Source: Cephalothrix spiralis (lineage: Eukaryota; Nemertea; Palaeonemertea; Archinemertea; Cephalotrichidae). Taken from it: 10,380 nucleotides of DNA. The position numbers were made by a program, and so were the translations under genes. Positions 1-8,100 of this stretch are shown piece by piece; the stretch's first letter is position 1, and every line of letters begins with the position of its first letter. Below the pieces are notes generated by a model that was not told the DNA's origin, made no database searches, and was given only the letters and a program-made list of their open reading frames with translations. The DNA lies in contig JAUCNG010406471.1 of assembly GCA_032353305.1 (NCBI GenBank), positions 1 to 10,380 of the forward strand. Reading direction: 5' to 3'.

Positions 1-477
1 GACAGGACAATAATAGGTTTAACCATATGCTATAGAAATGAAATAAATGTAACAATGGCCTCCTAATTGTATAAGTTAGTTAGCTATTAACCCTTGTGGG
101 ACCTTTCGGATAAAGAATCGTACACAATGAAGATGTTAAATCATATGAATAGTTATTGTATATATTGTGTCTGGTGCTGTATGTATCAGACTGAACAATC
201 CATCATAAGATGCCATAATATGAGGAAACCGGATGAAGAATACTTCATTAACAATATTGTTGATGATGTTGTAGTTTGTTAATAGGGTTGATTTATTAGG
301 CATGTCCAAATCTAGTCCTATTAGTATATTTAGGATGGTGAAAAATGTACTACATTAATCCTTATGGGGTTTCTAAAGGAATTTGGTATTACCTAAATTG
401 TTGAGAAAATGGGGATTTTTGTTGATTCATATTTATTATGCATATCCAATCGCTCCTACCCTGCCTGATAAATGTGA

Positions 478-591
478 GCTTCGATTGACCTCGATAAATA
501 ATATTGCTGATTTGAATTTGTAACTCCCCCAACCAAACTTGGGAGTGATAAATTCAAATCAGCAATACTGTTTAATGCGGACAATCAAAGC
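478..591. repeat. Imperfect palindrome / hairpin
   Basis: Arms 502-528 and 541-567 are inverted copies agreeing at 24 of 27 positions (tattgctgatttgaattt is shared exactly) around a 12-base loop. Weaker outer pairing extends to gcttcgattg (478-487) against caatcaaagc (582-591). It is probably a small MITE or the core of one. There is no coding content. Confidence 0.75.
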
Positions 592-680
592 CCAATATTG
601 TCGCCAAGGGCAGTTTTGATTTATCCTAATCTCATTTAATATACTTTTGTTATAGCTATAAAGCCGAAAACTGGCCTTCC

Positions 681-991
681 ACGGTGTCCCTAAACGTGTA
701 TTAAGTTTCATTTTGGGGTACAGCAGCAAATTTTTTTGTATTTAAATTGTTTATATCTCGAAAACGGCTTGTTTTAGGTCATAACAGATAGAAACATGCC
801 CCTAATTAACCAACTGAGGTACAAAGATTTTAGTTTTGCGCATGCGCAACCCTAAAACTAGACCGCGCATGCGCATATTTTCTTAAAGCCATATATGGAA
901 AGAGTATGTTATCAGCTACCATTTCCCAAAAAAAGTATTGCTGTACCCACTGCTGTATTCTAAATACTTATACCCGTTTAAGGACACCGCG
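681..991. mobile_element. Foldback MITE-like element, TGCGCATGCGCA family, copy 1
   Basis: The left arm (about 681-738, beginning acggtgtccctaaacg) and the right arm (about 927-991, ending cgtttaaggacaccgc) are imperfect inverted repeats. Both contain a gtacagcag-type block and an A/T tract. The centre holds aacagatagaaacatgcccc (784-803) followed by two palindromes, 837-848 and 864-875. That interior closely resembles 8342-8439 in the second copy, although the ends differ. No transposase is present, so this would be a non-autonomous element. No clear target-site duplication is seen. Confidence 0.7.
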
Positions 992-1174
992 TGCTTCAGT
1001 ATGTAGTACATACAAAACACGTGCGTTTATTTATCCTGATATGATTTACTTCCGCATTTTGGTTAGTCATGCGCACTCCAGAATCTGATTAGGACCTGGA
1101 CCTTCACAGTCCTTACTATACTGTAAGATGTCTTTTGTGAAATTTCCCTTTAAAATATTGAATCTTTTTTTCAG

Positions 1175-1278
1175 TGAAAGCAAGTAAAATATGTACACCC
1201 AATGGTACATGGTGGAGATCTCCATTAAATGCCGAATGGTCAAACTACACAAGTTGTGTGGACTCGGCTGCATTTTCG
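1175..1278 (+). CDS. Exon a: C-terminal half of hormone-receptor (HRM) ectodomain
   Basis: The exon opens after a T-rich tract ending in cag (1172-1174) and ends at TCG|gtatgt. Its first two bases complete a codon begun in an unseen upstream exon; 34 full codons follow. Residue 6 (Cys), G10, W12-W13, W21, N23-Y24-T25 and C27 reproduce the HRM ending C-x3-G-x-W...W-x-N-Y-T-x-C, whose cysteines form ectodomain disulfides in class B receptors. The spacing closely matches calcitonin receptors. Two N-glycosylation sequons are visible, NGT at residues 9-11 and NYT at 23-25. The last seven residues are the linker to TM1. The first half of the HRM domain, with its other conserved cysteines and the signal peptide, was searched for in 1-1174 and not found. 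The opposite strand is also open here, but only as a shadow. Confidence 0.92.
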
Positions 1279-1310
1279 GTATGTATCATTGCAACTCGTA
1301 TAGGTGGGGA

Positions 1311-1897
1311 TTACTGACCCAACTTTGTTCCGCGGACCGATCGTAGATCATCGCAGTGTACAATGACCCGTAGTGGACCAATAAAGTGTGCAACATAACA
1401 TATATTTTCCTTCCGTCAGCGTACCGTAAGATTTATTCGCTTACCGTACGTTGGTACCGCGTCGTGAAACTATATGCGATACAATATGTCTTGAGATTAA
1501 CGATTGGTAGCATAATACCCTACGTTGGGTCCGCGGAAGGAATTTCGGTTGATATGATGATAAAAAAGTTTCCCATCTGCCTACGTATCAATTCATACTC
1601 TATAGACCCAATCTAGGTATGGTCCGTGGACTGAAGGAAATGTTTATAGCTGGTTCATTCCACATTCTATTTAGCAGCACACCCGTTGGTCTACTACATA
1701 TCAATGTACCCTACTACATATCAGTGTACCGTAGTAGCTAGGGTCAGTGATGATTAAGGTATCTACCTATTACCATACCCTACGTTGGGTCCGCGGATAG
1801 TTCAGTAATTGATGGTAGATAAAGGCATCTCATTGGCTGAGCAACGTATCAATGTACCGTAGCTACGTATCATCATATCCTAGCTACGGTCCGCAGA
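1311..1897. repeat. Cluster of degenerate repeats with a GTCCGCGGA core
   Basis: The unit ccctacgttgggtccgcgga occurs exactly at 1518-1537 and 1778-1797, 260 bp apart. Diverged relatives lie near 1315-1336 (ttccgcggaccg), 1607-1632 (ggtccgtggact) and 1875-1896 (ggtccgcagacg). Between them is a 20-bp tandem pair at 1691-1710 and 1711-1730 with one mismatch, followed by a gtagtag that can pair back on ctactac. The cluster may be a worn transposon with subterminal repeats. No protein is encoded. Confidence 0.65.
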
Positions 1898-1904
1898 CGA
1901 TATC

Positions 1905-1980
1905 GAGGTTATGACCCGTTTGGCGCGACATACTAGTCTGCAGGCGTTTTTTAAGGTTTTGACCCAATCGGCGCGCCATA
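1905..1980 (+). repeat. Diverged direct repeat, 28-bp units, 48-bp period
   Basis: Copies at 1905-1932 and 1953-1980 share the pattern aggtt-t-tgaccc...ggcgcg-cata. The second unit contains GGCGCGCC. They lie just downstream of the GTCCGCGGA cluster and may belong to the same element. Confidence 0.6.
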
Positions 1981-2220
1981 AAAACAGTGTTATTTAGCAA
2001 ACTAGACCACTTCAGCAGCAGTCCCTATAAACAGTGGCTCCTCCTCTGATTTCCAGCTCCCATCTTTTGTACTAAGTTTGATAACCACCCGCCTCCTGTT
2101 GGCCGTTAAATTCTGTACTTTTATCCTTTTGTTGTTATAGGTAACGTATTTACGACACAAAATGCTGATTTTCTGAAATAAAATCTGATTTTGTTAGTAA
2201 ATACTTTCCTATAATAACAG

Positions 2221-2620
2221 ATTATCCCACCCTACCTTCCCCACTGGCTATCATTAGGTTACTTTCAAGCCGAAATTAAAAACTAGCGCATTTATATCGC
2301 CGATAGAGGGAGTCGAGGTGAATGGTATTATTTTTAATTCAATTAAAAATAATTGCATTGTTCCTTTTTCTGACTGGTTCTGGATTATATCTTTTAAGCC
2401 AAAATTAAAAACTAGCGCGTTAAATCGCCGATAGAATAATCCAGAACCAGTCAGAAAAAAGAACAATGCAATTATTTTAAATTGAATTAAGAATAATAAT
2501 ACCATTCACCTCGACTCCCTCTATCGGCGATATAAACGCGCTAGTTTTTAATTTCGGCTTAATAGTTAAAGCCTAAAACTAGCCTAATGATAGCCAGTGG
2601 GGAAGGTAGGGTGGGATAAT
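2221..2620. mobile_element. 400-bp foldback (MITE-like) element
   Basis: The outer arms begin attatcccaccctaccttc (2221 on) and end in the exact reverse complement (to 2620), with about 37 bases of near-perfect pairing. Pairing resumes inward through most of the element, giving one long hairpin. A motif of about 40 bases (aagccgaaattaaaaactag...cgccgatag) appears three times: forward at about 2268-2306, forward in the loop at about 2397-2438, and inverted at about 2520-2561. The right arm carries about 15 extra bases near 2562-2582. Open frames across it are by-products of the repeat. The immediate flanks show no convincing target duplication. Confidence 0.88.
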
Positions 2621-2946
2621 AACGTACAAAAAGCCTTTGCAACCTTGTCCCTAGAACCATTTCTGAACGAATGACAAACTAGACTTCTATACAATCTTCA
2701 AATAAATTTTACCTTGAATGAAAAGATTTTTCCATGGACAGTCAGTATAGCACAGGGAATTAGAAATCAGAAAAAGAATGGCTAGACACCCTCGTTTCAT
2801 AAATATCTTTTATATAATCATGTCGAATGATGTATTTTGCGATTGATTATCAATTATGTTATGAATAAAATTGTTTTTCGAAGACGAAAACAAAATAATT
2901 TGTTATGGATAATTATTGCTTTATAATTTTCTTCCTTTCTTTTCAG

Positions 2947-3038
2947 ACTGATAAGATTATCATCGAAGTATTTGTTGCTGGATACTCAGTCTCCATAATA
3001 TTTTTAGCAATTTCACTTGTGATATTTTTTTATTTCAA
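2947..3038 (+). CDS. Exon b: transmembrane helix 1
   Basis: The acceptor is ttttcag (ending 2946) and the donor AA|gtaagt. The exon starts in phase 0, as required by exon a, and contains 30 codons plus two bases. After a short polar start (T-D-K), residues 4-28 are almost wholly hydrophobic. They contain G-Y-S-V-S at 12-16, equivalent to the conserved Gly and Ser (S1.50) of class B TM1. The helix ends in I-F-F-Y-F, followed by a Lys split across the intron; this ending is characteristic of calcitonin-like receptors. The distance from the last ectodomain cysteine to the G-Y-S motif is about 18 residues, close to the 20 I recall for calcitonin receptors, so no exon is missing in the preceding intron. 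Confidence 0.93.
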
Positions 3039-3128
3039 GTAAGTATATCGGGTTTCAGCAGTCTCCTATACAAGTCCAAATAATGTCTACTATCATTGGT
3101 CAAAGGAAAGTGTATAACACGTTTTTTA

Positions 3129-3520
3129 CCGCAGAACTATCTCGTTAGCACGAGAACAAACGCGATCAAAATCCATTGACAACTTCAATTACAAATCTTC
3201 AATATGCTAGACCTCTAAAATCGCAAAAAACCAGCATGGTATTTACGTTAAGGGACTGAGCTATCGTCGGAACATTCCTAGTTCCGAGCCTCGTCGTAGT
3301 GTCTTCGGTGTTCATCGGAATGATTAGAGTTATTTAATCGATTCTGATGTTTTACGACGCGACGGAGACCAGCATGTTCCGACGATAGATTTCCGATGAG
3401 ATCTCAATCTCCTGACGTAAATACTGGTCTGTTTTTTTGCGCTTTTAATGGTATGGCAAGTTGAAGATTATAGAATTGTATTTAATCGCTTTTTTACGTG
3501 CTAAGGAGATCATTCAGCGG
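3129..3520. mobile_element. Foldback element, about 390 bp
   Basis: Imperfect inverted arms run from ccgc (3129-3132) / gcgg (3517-3520) inward. The most recognisable blocks are ttagcacg / cgtgctaa, caaatcttcaat / ttgaagatt, cgcaaaaaacc / the matching T-rich block near 3421-3441, atttacgt / acgtaaat, and ctatcgtcggaaca (3261-3274) / tgttccgacgatag (3374-3387). The element begins about 90 bp after the exon b donor. It is non-coding and MITE-like, and its outer limits are uncertain. Confidence 0.75.
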
Positions 3521-3598
3521 ACAATAAGCTATATAGTTTTAAAAATTCAGTTAAGGAGAAGGGACTTCAAAAATTGGGATAAAATCGTTTCATATAGA

Positions 3599-3907
3599 AC
3601 AACATGGCTGCATTGCGGAAATATTGTTCCCATTTTGATGCCATTTTAGTAACCATGGTTTCATTACCCATAAAGCAAAGCGACTATCACCATAAAAGGA
3701 GAAACCTTTCGTCCACTAGTCTAAAAAATGATAATGAAAATTTTGTTCCAATTTTTGATTCCAAACGATTAGATTAGAATCAATTTTGATTGGACGGAAG
3801 GTTCTCGTTATATGGTGATAGTCGCATTGCATTATGGGTTTAAAAATTGGAACATTCTAAAATGGTATCAAAATGAGAACAAAATTGTCGCAATGCAGCC
3901 ATGTTGT
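3599..3907. mobile_element. Foldback element, about 309 bp
   Basis: The terminal arms acaacatggctgcattgcg (3599-3617) and their reverse complement (3889-3907) match exactly. Inner blocks continue the pairing: the ctatcaccat...cctt...cgtcca block on the left matches tggacggaaggtt...atggtgatag on the right. TATA lies just outside or at each end (3593-3596 and 3907-3910), compatible with a TA-type target site, but this is weak. There is no transposase. Confidence 0.82.
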
Positions 3908-4325
3908 ATAAAACATGTACACCTTTTATAAACCCATGCTATTTTTTCAAGCGCTACATTTTGAAAAATGTTTAAAGATTTGAAAAAAATGAACTATTAA
4001 CTAATTTTGAAATGAGTTGACTGTCCTTTTTCCGAATTCAATCCGTATCACGTTTTTCAATTACTTAAAACAAATCCATTTACTTTACTCTGTAAATTGA
4101 GAAGTTTAATTTACTTTATTTCGATTTAACATCTCCAGTTCAACAAACACTCGTTTTAAACCGGTATTGAATATTGATGTCATTTAAGTTCGGTCGTGCA
4201 TATTGAGACTATACAGTGTTTCCCAATAAAAAACAAAAAATCTGATTCCAGTGATCCGGGAAAGTCCGTTAATTTATTATGGTATTTAAAGCCTATTATA
4301 GGAGGCTGTCGACTTAGTGATATTA

Positions 4326-5067
4326 CCAGGGTTCCCAGCTGCCCTTGAAGTCCTTGAAAACCTTGAACTTTGAGACCAGTCCTTGAAATCTTTGAAAACT
4401 CCTTAAATTTGTCAAAAGTCCTTGAATTTTTTGAAGACTCCTTGAATTTTATTAGACATAGACTGCGTTATGAACATTTACACTTATATAGGCCTGCACC
4501 CTAATCTATTTTCTATATACCGATTAGCAGTGCGGTTTACCCCGAAGGAGGGAAAGCGTCCCGCTAAAATTTCAACGCATAGAATTCTCTTCATTGGATT
4601 CTCTTCATTTCAAAAAATTTCGCTCGCATCTTCGGCGCAAGCCACATACAATTATGTTTATCTTGAAAAGAGTCGCTGTGCCAGTGCAGCGGTTGCTCTT
4701 TTTATATGACGGTTTCGGACGTTTATTTCTATTACAATTATAAGGGCAAATATTTCATTTACATAAGTCATATTTTAGCTACCAACAAATGGCCAATCTT
4801 TAAAACATAAGATAAATGTTAGAAAATGTTGAGATTTGCACTACTTCTTAATATCATTTTGATGAACATCACAAACATTCATTTGGATATCCTACGGTAT
4901 CTGAATATTATTATATTCACCTACATTCCGATATCCTACGGTATCTGAATATTATTATATTCAGAATTCAGAATAGTCCTTGATTTTCCTTTAAAAATCA
5001 TTGAAAAGTCCTTAAAAACTCCTTCAATTTCGTTCCCTGCATTTACTGGGACCAGGGAAACTGAACC
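4326..5067. repeat. CCTTGAA-type repeat array, apparently split by an insertion
   Basis: CCTTGAA or a one-base variant recurs at 4343, 4352, 4361, 4381, 4401, 4420 and 4440. After a gap it recurs in the same orientation at about 4979, 5007 and 5021. The array is bracketed by agggttcccag on the left and ctgggaccagggaa on the right, an inverted-looking pair. The middle (about 4459-4974) has different composition and no CCTTGAA units, so I infer a later insertion. The 79-codon frame at 4470-4709 falls in it and has no recognisable features. Confidence 0.6.
4886..4963 (+). repeat. Exact 34-bp direct repeat, 44-bp period
   Basis: The units 4886-4919 and 4930-4963 are identical over 34 bases, separated by 10 bases. 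Each begins gatatcctacggtatc, itself near-palindromic, and ends in gaatattattatattc, also near-palindromic. Exact identity points to recent duplication or strong constraint. Confidence 0.9.
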
Positions 5068-5133
5068 CGTTGGTCCTTAGCTTTGATGAAATCAGGAATT
5101 GATGAAACACAAAATTGTTGTTATCAGGCGTTC

Positions 5134-5215
5134 TCCTAAAATTTTAGGATATCCTAAAATAATGACCTTTCCTCCTAAAATATGATAATTTCTCCTAAAA
5201 TCTCCTAAAATCATA
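5134..5215. repeat. TCCTAAAAT repeats
   Basis: The 9-mer tcctaaaat appears five times between about 5134 and 5211, two of them adjacent near 5193-5211 and the rest 16-22 bp apart. It is a degenerate simple repeat. An antisense open frame across 5092-5337 exists only because the repeat lacks stops on that strand. Confidence 0.75.
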
Positions 5216-5700
5216 TTAATTGTCATAAAATTTGATTTAAATGGTGTAAAAAAGAAAATGGTGTCAAAATTGATGGAGTTTAGCCCGCACTTGTAATATT
5301 TTTGCGGGGGCCGAAAACTGGGGTCTGAAAGTTGCACTCCAAAGGTTCAATAACCTGTTTATTATTTATTTTATTGGGACACACTGTAGAAAATAGCTTC
5401 TCTATGTTGAAACCCACGTTGACAGTATAAAATGTCGTTTAGAGAATTTTTCCATTCTCTAAATTGCTAATGCAGCTTACATTGACTAATAATGGGAGAC
5501 CAATATCGCTCCCATTCGGATCTCTTTGTAGCTCTTTGAATCTCAATTGCAAAGTCTCGATTAAATTAGTAAAACCTTTTAGGTTTGCATTCAGTCCTAT
5601 CCTTTTAAAAAAGTGTCAGCCTTAAAAACATGTACACAATGTATGCTGAAATAGAAATAGTGTTTTCTATAACTGTCATAGAGACGGTATTTAATTTACT

Positions 5701-5818
5701 GATTAATTCGGTGGCAAAGTGGTAGAGAGCTGGTCTTTGAATCCGGAGTCACGGGTTCGAAACCTTACTTTCCATCGGTCAAGTTCTTCAGCGTACACTG
5801 CCTTCTAGATTAATTCGG
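5701..5818 (+). mobile_element. tRNA-derived SINE-like insert with 11-bp flanking direct repeats
   Basis: A perfect RNA polymerase III A box, TGGCAAAGTGG (5712-5722), and B box, GGTTCGAAACC (5754-5764), are spaced as in a tRNA. A ctttgaa loop between them would give anticodon UUG (Gln). The direct repeat gattaattcgg occurs at 5701-5711 and 5808-5818 and looks like a target-site duplication around 5712-5807. The tRNA fold is degraded: the T stem and anticodon stem have mismatches and no acceptor stem can be formed. I therefore call it a SINE head or tRNA retro-pseudogene. There is no A-rich tail. Confidence 0.72.
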
Positions 5819-5927
5819 CTTATTAAAAGGTTAATGGGTTAAAAGATATTTGCGAGGGGGCGAAACTGGGTCGGAGCATTGGATGAGGGGGGTAAAGGGT
5901 TAAAAAAGGTTAACTTGAATAGGCCTA

Positions 5928-6038
5928 TACGTGAAGCGTGAAAATACCCCCATCGTGATTCGTGAAACCGCTAAACCACATTTTTACGGTTAACGTGATA
6001 CGTGAAATTCAAATATCGGTTAACGTGAATCGTGATCG
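5928..6038 (+). repeat. Degenerate CGTGA(N)CGTGA repeats
   Basis: Four paired units occur: cgtgaagcgtgaaaa (from 5930), cgtgattcgtgaaac (from 5954), cgtgatacgtgaaat (from 5994) and cgtgaatcgtgatcg (from 6024). The last two share a 30-bp period with a cggttaa lead-in. The array is followed by a C-rich run (6042-6068). No function is evident. Confidence 0.75.
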
Positions 6039-6680
6039 GATCCCCACCCCCCCCCTCCTTAACCCCCTCTTGGATAATACCAAAAGTACGGTTTATATGA
6101 TCTTAAATAAGAAATAAAACTTTTTTCATAAAATCCCGTTTCATTTTTTGAAAATATTCGGCGACGGATCAGTTAAAATAGAGGGAGTTCCAATCATTTT
6201 AAGTTATTGAACAATGATACATGTGTATCTCACAAAACAATTGAACGATTAAAAAGGACATTAGACGGCACAAGGCCACAGTTTCGTATGTCCTATCTAA
6301 ACCATACAAAACCCCGATGACCGAGGCCCCGTAACTCCCACAAAAAAATTGTAAAAAAATCCTTTTTACTACAAGTAATACTAGTCTTATAATCTCTTCC
6401 ACAAAAAAAATTGAAGATAGGTTTAGCACAATCGTTTTGAGTAATCAGCATTTGTTAAATTTTCCGCAAAAAATTCATGTCAATATTGACCTAATTACTC
6501 CCTTCGAAAAAAACGGAAGTCCTTGCCCGAATTTCGAGTTTCGTCGCTTTTCATTTATAAGGCTACCACAGCTTAGTTTATAGCCAGTTTTAACTAGCTC
6601 ATCCATTTTTTTTCATGTTTAATAACCCAAACGTAAGAATTTAAGTTTTTTTACGCACTATATTTGACTATAAAGTCCCC

Positions 6681-6728
6681 GTGGTCCACCAAACTAGTCT
6701 GGTGCCAGACCTAGTTTGGTGTTCCCAC
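6681..6728. repeat. Hairpin with CACCAAACTAG arms
   Basis: caccaaactag..tctgg (from 6687) pairs with ccaga.cctagtttggtg (to 6721) across a 2-base centre. Outer gtgg/ccac pairing reaches 6681 and 6728. It is a compact, strong stem in the long intron, perhaps a remnant of a foldback element. Confidence 0.7.
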
Positions 6729-7922
6729 ACGATTCTATAAATTATAAAGATACTCTAAATAATAAGAGCCAGCGGCGCGCCCCCGCTATCCTCGTTCCTA
6801 ATTTCGGGGGCTAATATTTAAAAAATTGATATGAATACGTTTACAGAGTACTTTCGTGGCCGTACTTCACTGAAACTTGAGACATAGTTTGTGATTTTAA
6901 TTTAATTATTTGATAATACCAAAGTTTAATAGAAGGGTTATGAAACGATTTTTACAGCTATTTTCTCGTTAAAATTAAAACTATAACTTTAATTGTGATT
7001 AAAATCAATAATTTTATTGACTGCCTCTATTTGTTAGACTACTTAAAGGTGCAATAACGTAACTCGATATTTATGTCAGCGGCTTTCTCAGTTTGGTTAT
7101 CGATATTTTGAACTTCCACTTGACCTGGCTGGGGACTGTTAATCCCCGTAGGTTAAGAAATAAAATACTGCAGGTGATGTTAAAGTACGATCTCATACTT
7201 CAGCATTTTGTTCGATTGTTTACTCTCTGCCCGATATCTTGGCGATAAAATACAAATACAGCTTTAATCATAGTCTACTGAGAATCCACTTACCGGTTAC
7301 CCATGAGTTTAATTGGAAGCAGCCTCCCCCCCTTTAGGTTTTTGGAGATTTTTTACTTTGGCGCAAAAAATTGAAGATTTTTTTTTCCTGGGGCTCTTTT
7401 TGAGACCCTGCGGTGTTGTATCCAAAACTCGGCTACTTCACACACCCCCGGGCAATTTTAATTGTACGTCTTTATCTATATTTACCAATTTATCTTGTAC
7501 ATTTTTTAAAGTGCCTTATTGCCTAATAAATTCTAAATTGCAAAGAACAAAATACCCGAGACCAAAATTTTTTTTAATTAAGCTAATATTTACAAAACAA
7601 TTCCCGGTTTCGGGCCAAAAAATTGGCTCCTGAAGCCCGGAACCTGCTTTTGAATATTTCTTTTGCTAAAGTGTTCTTTGGATGTTACCCCATAAGTGTA
7701 AATAAATTCAGCTTTCTATATTCATCCATAGCCGAGAACATAGGAGGGCCGAATCAGCCCTCCCCCTCACATTCGAGCTTAAATAGTTTTTGAAGGCTAT
7801 AAATTGCCAAAAGAGGCAAGAATCACGGACAAAGAAACAGAAAGGACAGGAACTTGTTAACAAATTTCTGAAAACAAAAATATTGAATTTGAATTGAATA
7901 TTATAATTTCTTATCTTTACAG

Positions 7923-8049
7923 ACAGCTCAACTGTGACCGTATCACGCTACATAAGAATTTATTTTTTTCGTATTGTATAAATGGTTTTTTGTGGATATT
8001 GTATTACACGTTGGTATCATGGAACCCTGGTGTTTTGAAAGCTAATCCC
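7923..8049 (+). CDS. Exon c: intracellular loop 1, transmembrane helix 2, extracellular loop 1
   Basis: The acceptor is ctttacag (ending 7922) and the donor CCC|gtaagt. The first base completes the Lys codon begun in exon b; 42 codons follow. A second AG four bases later (7925-7926) would break the frame, which fixes the acceptor. The start Q-L-N-C-D-R is the ICL1 L-x-C-x-R motif. R6 and H10 correspond to the polar core residues R2.46 and H2.50, and T-L-H-K-N-L-F (8-14) is nearly the calcitonin-receptor sequence. Residues 13-32 form TM2. W-N-P-G-V-L-K-A-N-P (33-42) is a short ECL1 like that of DH31/PDF receptors. An ATG in the upstream intron is open into this exon, but it is not a real start. 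Confidence 0.95.
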
Positions 8050-8100
8050 GTAAGTATGATGTACCAGTCAATAATCTGCTCAGTACAAAGCGCTGCACCT

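Larger units (their letters stand above)
1..1174. other. Upstream intron (phase 1) or flank; no exon found
   Basis: The 3' end of this stretch is the phase-1 intron that ends at the cag of exon a. I looked for an upstream HRM exon (a C-W-D...C-W...C-P pattern ending one base into a codon before gt) and saw none. The short open frames at 94-282 and 906-1088 have no family features. The stretch holds a diverged direct duplication (86-120 against 352-385, and 291-310 against 431-450), a strong hairpin at 478-591 and a foldback element at about 681-991. Confidence 0.7.
1279..2946 (+). other. Intron a-b (1668 bp, phase 0)
   Basis: The donor is gtatgt and the acceptor ttttcag. Contents are a cluster of GTCCGCGGA-containing repeats (1311-1897), a 28-bp direct pair (1905-1980) and a 400-bp foldback (2221-2620). 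The last ~320 bases are AT-rich with nothing recognisable. Confidence 0.88.
3039..7922 (+). other. Intron b-c (4884 bp, phase 2)
   Basis: The donor is gtaagt and the acceptor ctttacag. The flanking codon halves (AA + A) rebuild the Lys at the TM1-ICL1 junction, so no coding exon is missing. It contains two foldbacks (3129-3520, 3599-3907), a split CCTTGAA array, a tRNA-derived insert and minor repeats. The stretches 3911-4320, 5350-5690, 6040-6680 and 6820-7920 are mostly AT-rich with no gene that I can support. The 106-codon frame at 7313-7633 is discussed under rejected items. Confidence 0.88.

Noticed and set aside
94-282. A Cys-rich 62-codon frame as a possible missing ectodomain exon
   Set aside because: Its cysteines and tryptophan do not follow the HRM pattern, and it does not end one base into a codon before a gt donor in a convincing way.
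837-875. NRF1-like palindromes as the promoter of the receptor gene
   Set aside because: They sit within a foldback element whose relative lies in another intron. With a phase-1 exon downstream, the true start must lie further upstream.
1067-1273. Antisense frame over exon a; a similar one over exon d at 9337-9528
   Set aside because: The sense strand carries conserved receptor motifs in phase with the other exons. The antisense products have no features.
4343-5030. CCTTGAA and other short repeats as a CRISPR array
   Set aside because: Units are too short, degenerate and irregularly spaced, and the window is from an animal genome.
5712-5784. A functional tRNA-Gln gene
   Set aside because: The Pol III boxes are perfect, but the acceptor stem cannot be formed and the anticodon and T stems have mismatches.
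7313-7633. The longest open frame in the window, 106 codons on the + strand
   Set aside because: It lies inside the long intron, is driven by T-rich and A-rich runs, shows no domain, signal peptide or motif, and does not belong to the receptor.
7743-7763. ggagggc/gccctcc hairpin as a transcription terminator; likewise gcccccg/cgggggc at 6779-6811
   Set aside because: These are intrinsic-terminator-like only by shape. They lie inside a eukaryotic intron on a gene whose later exons follow.
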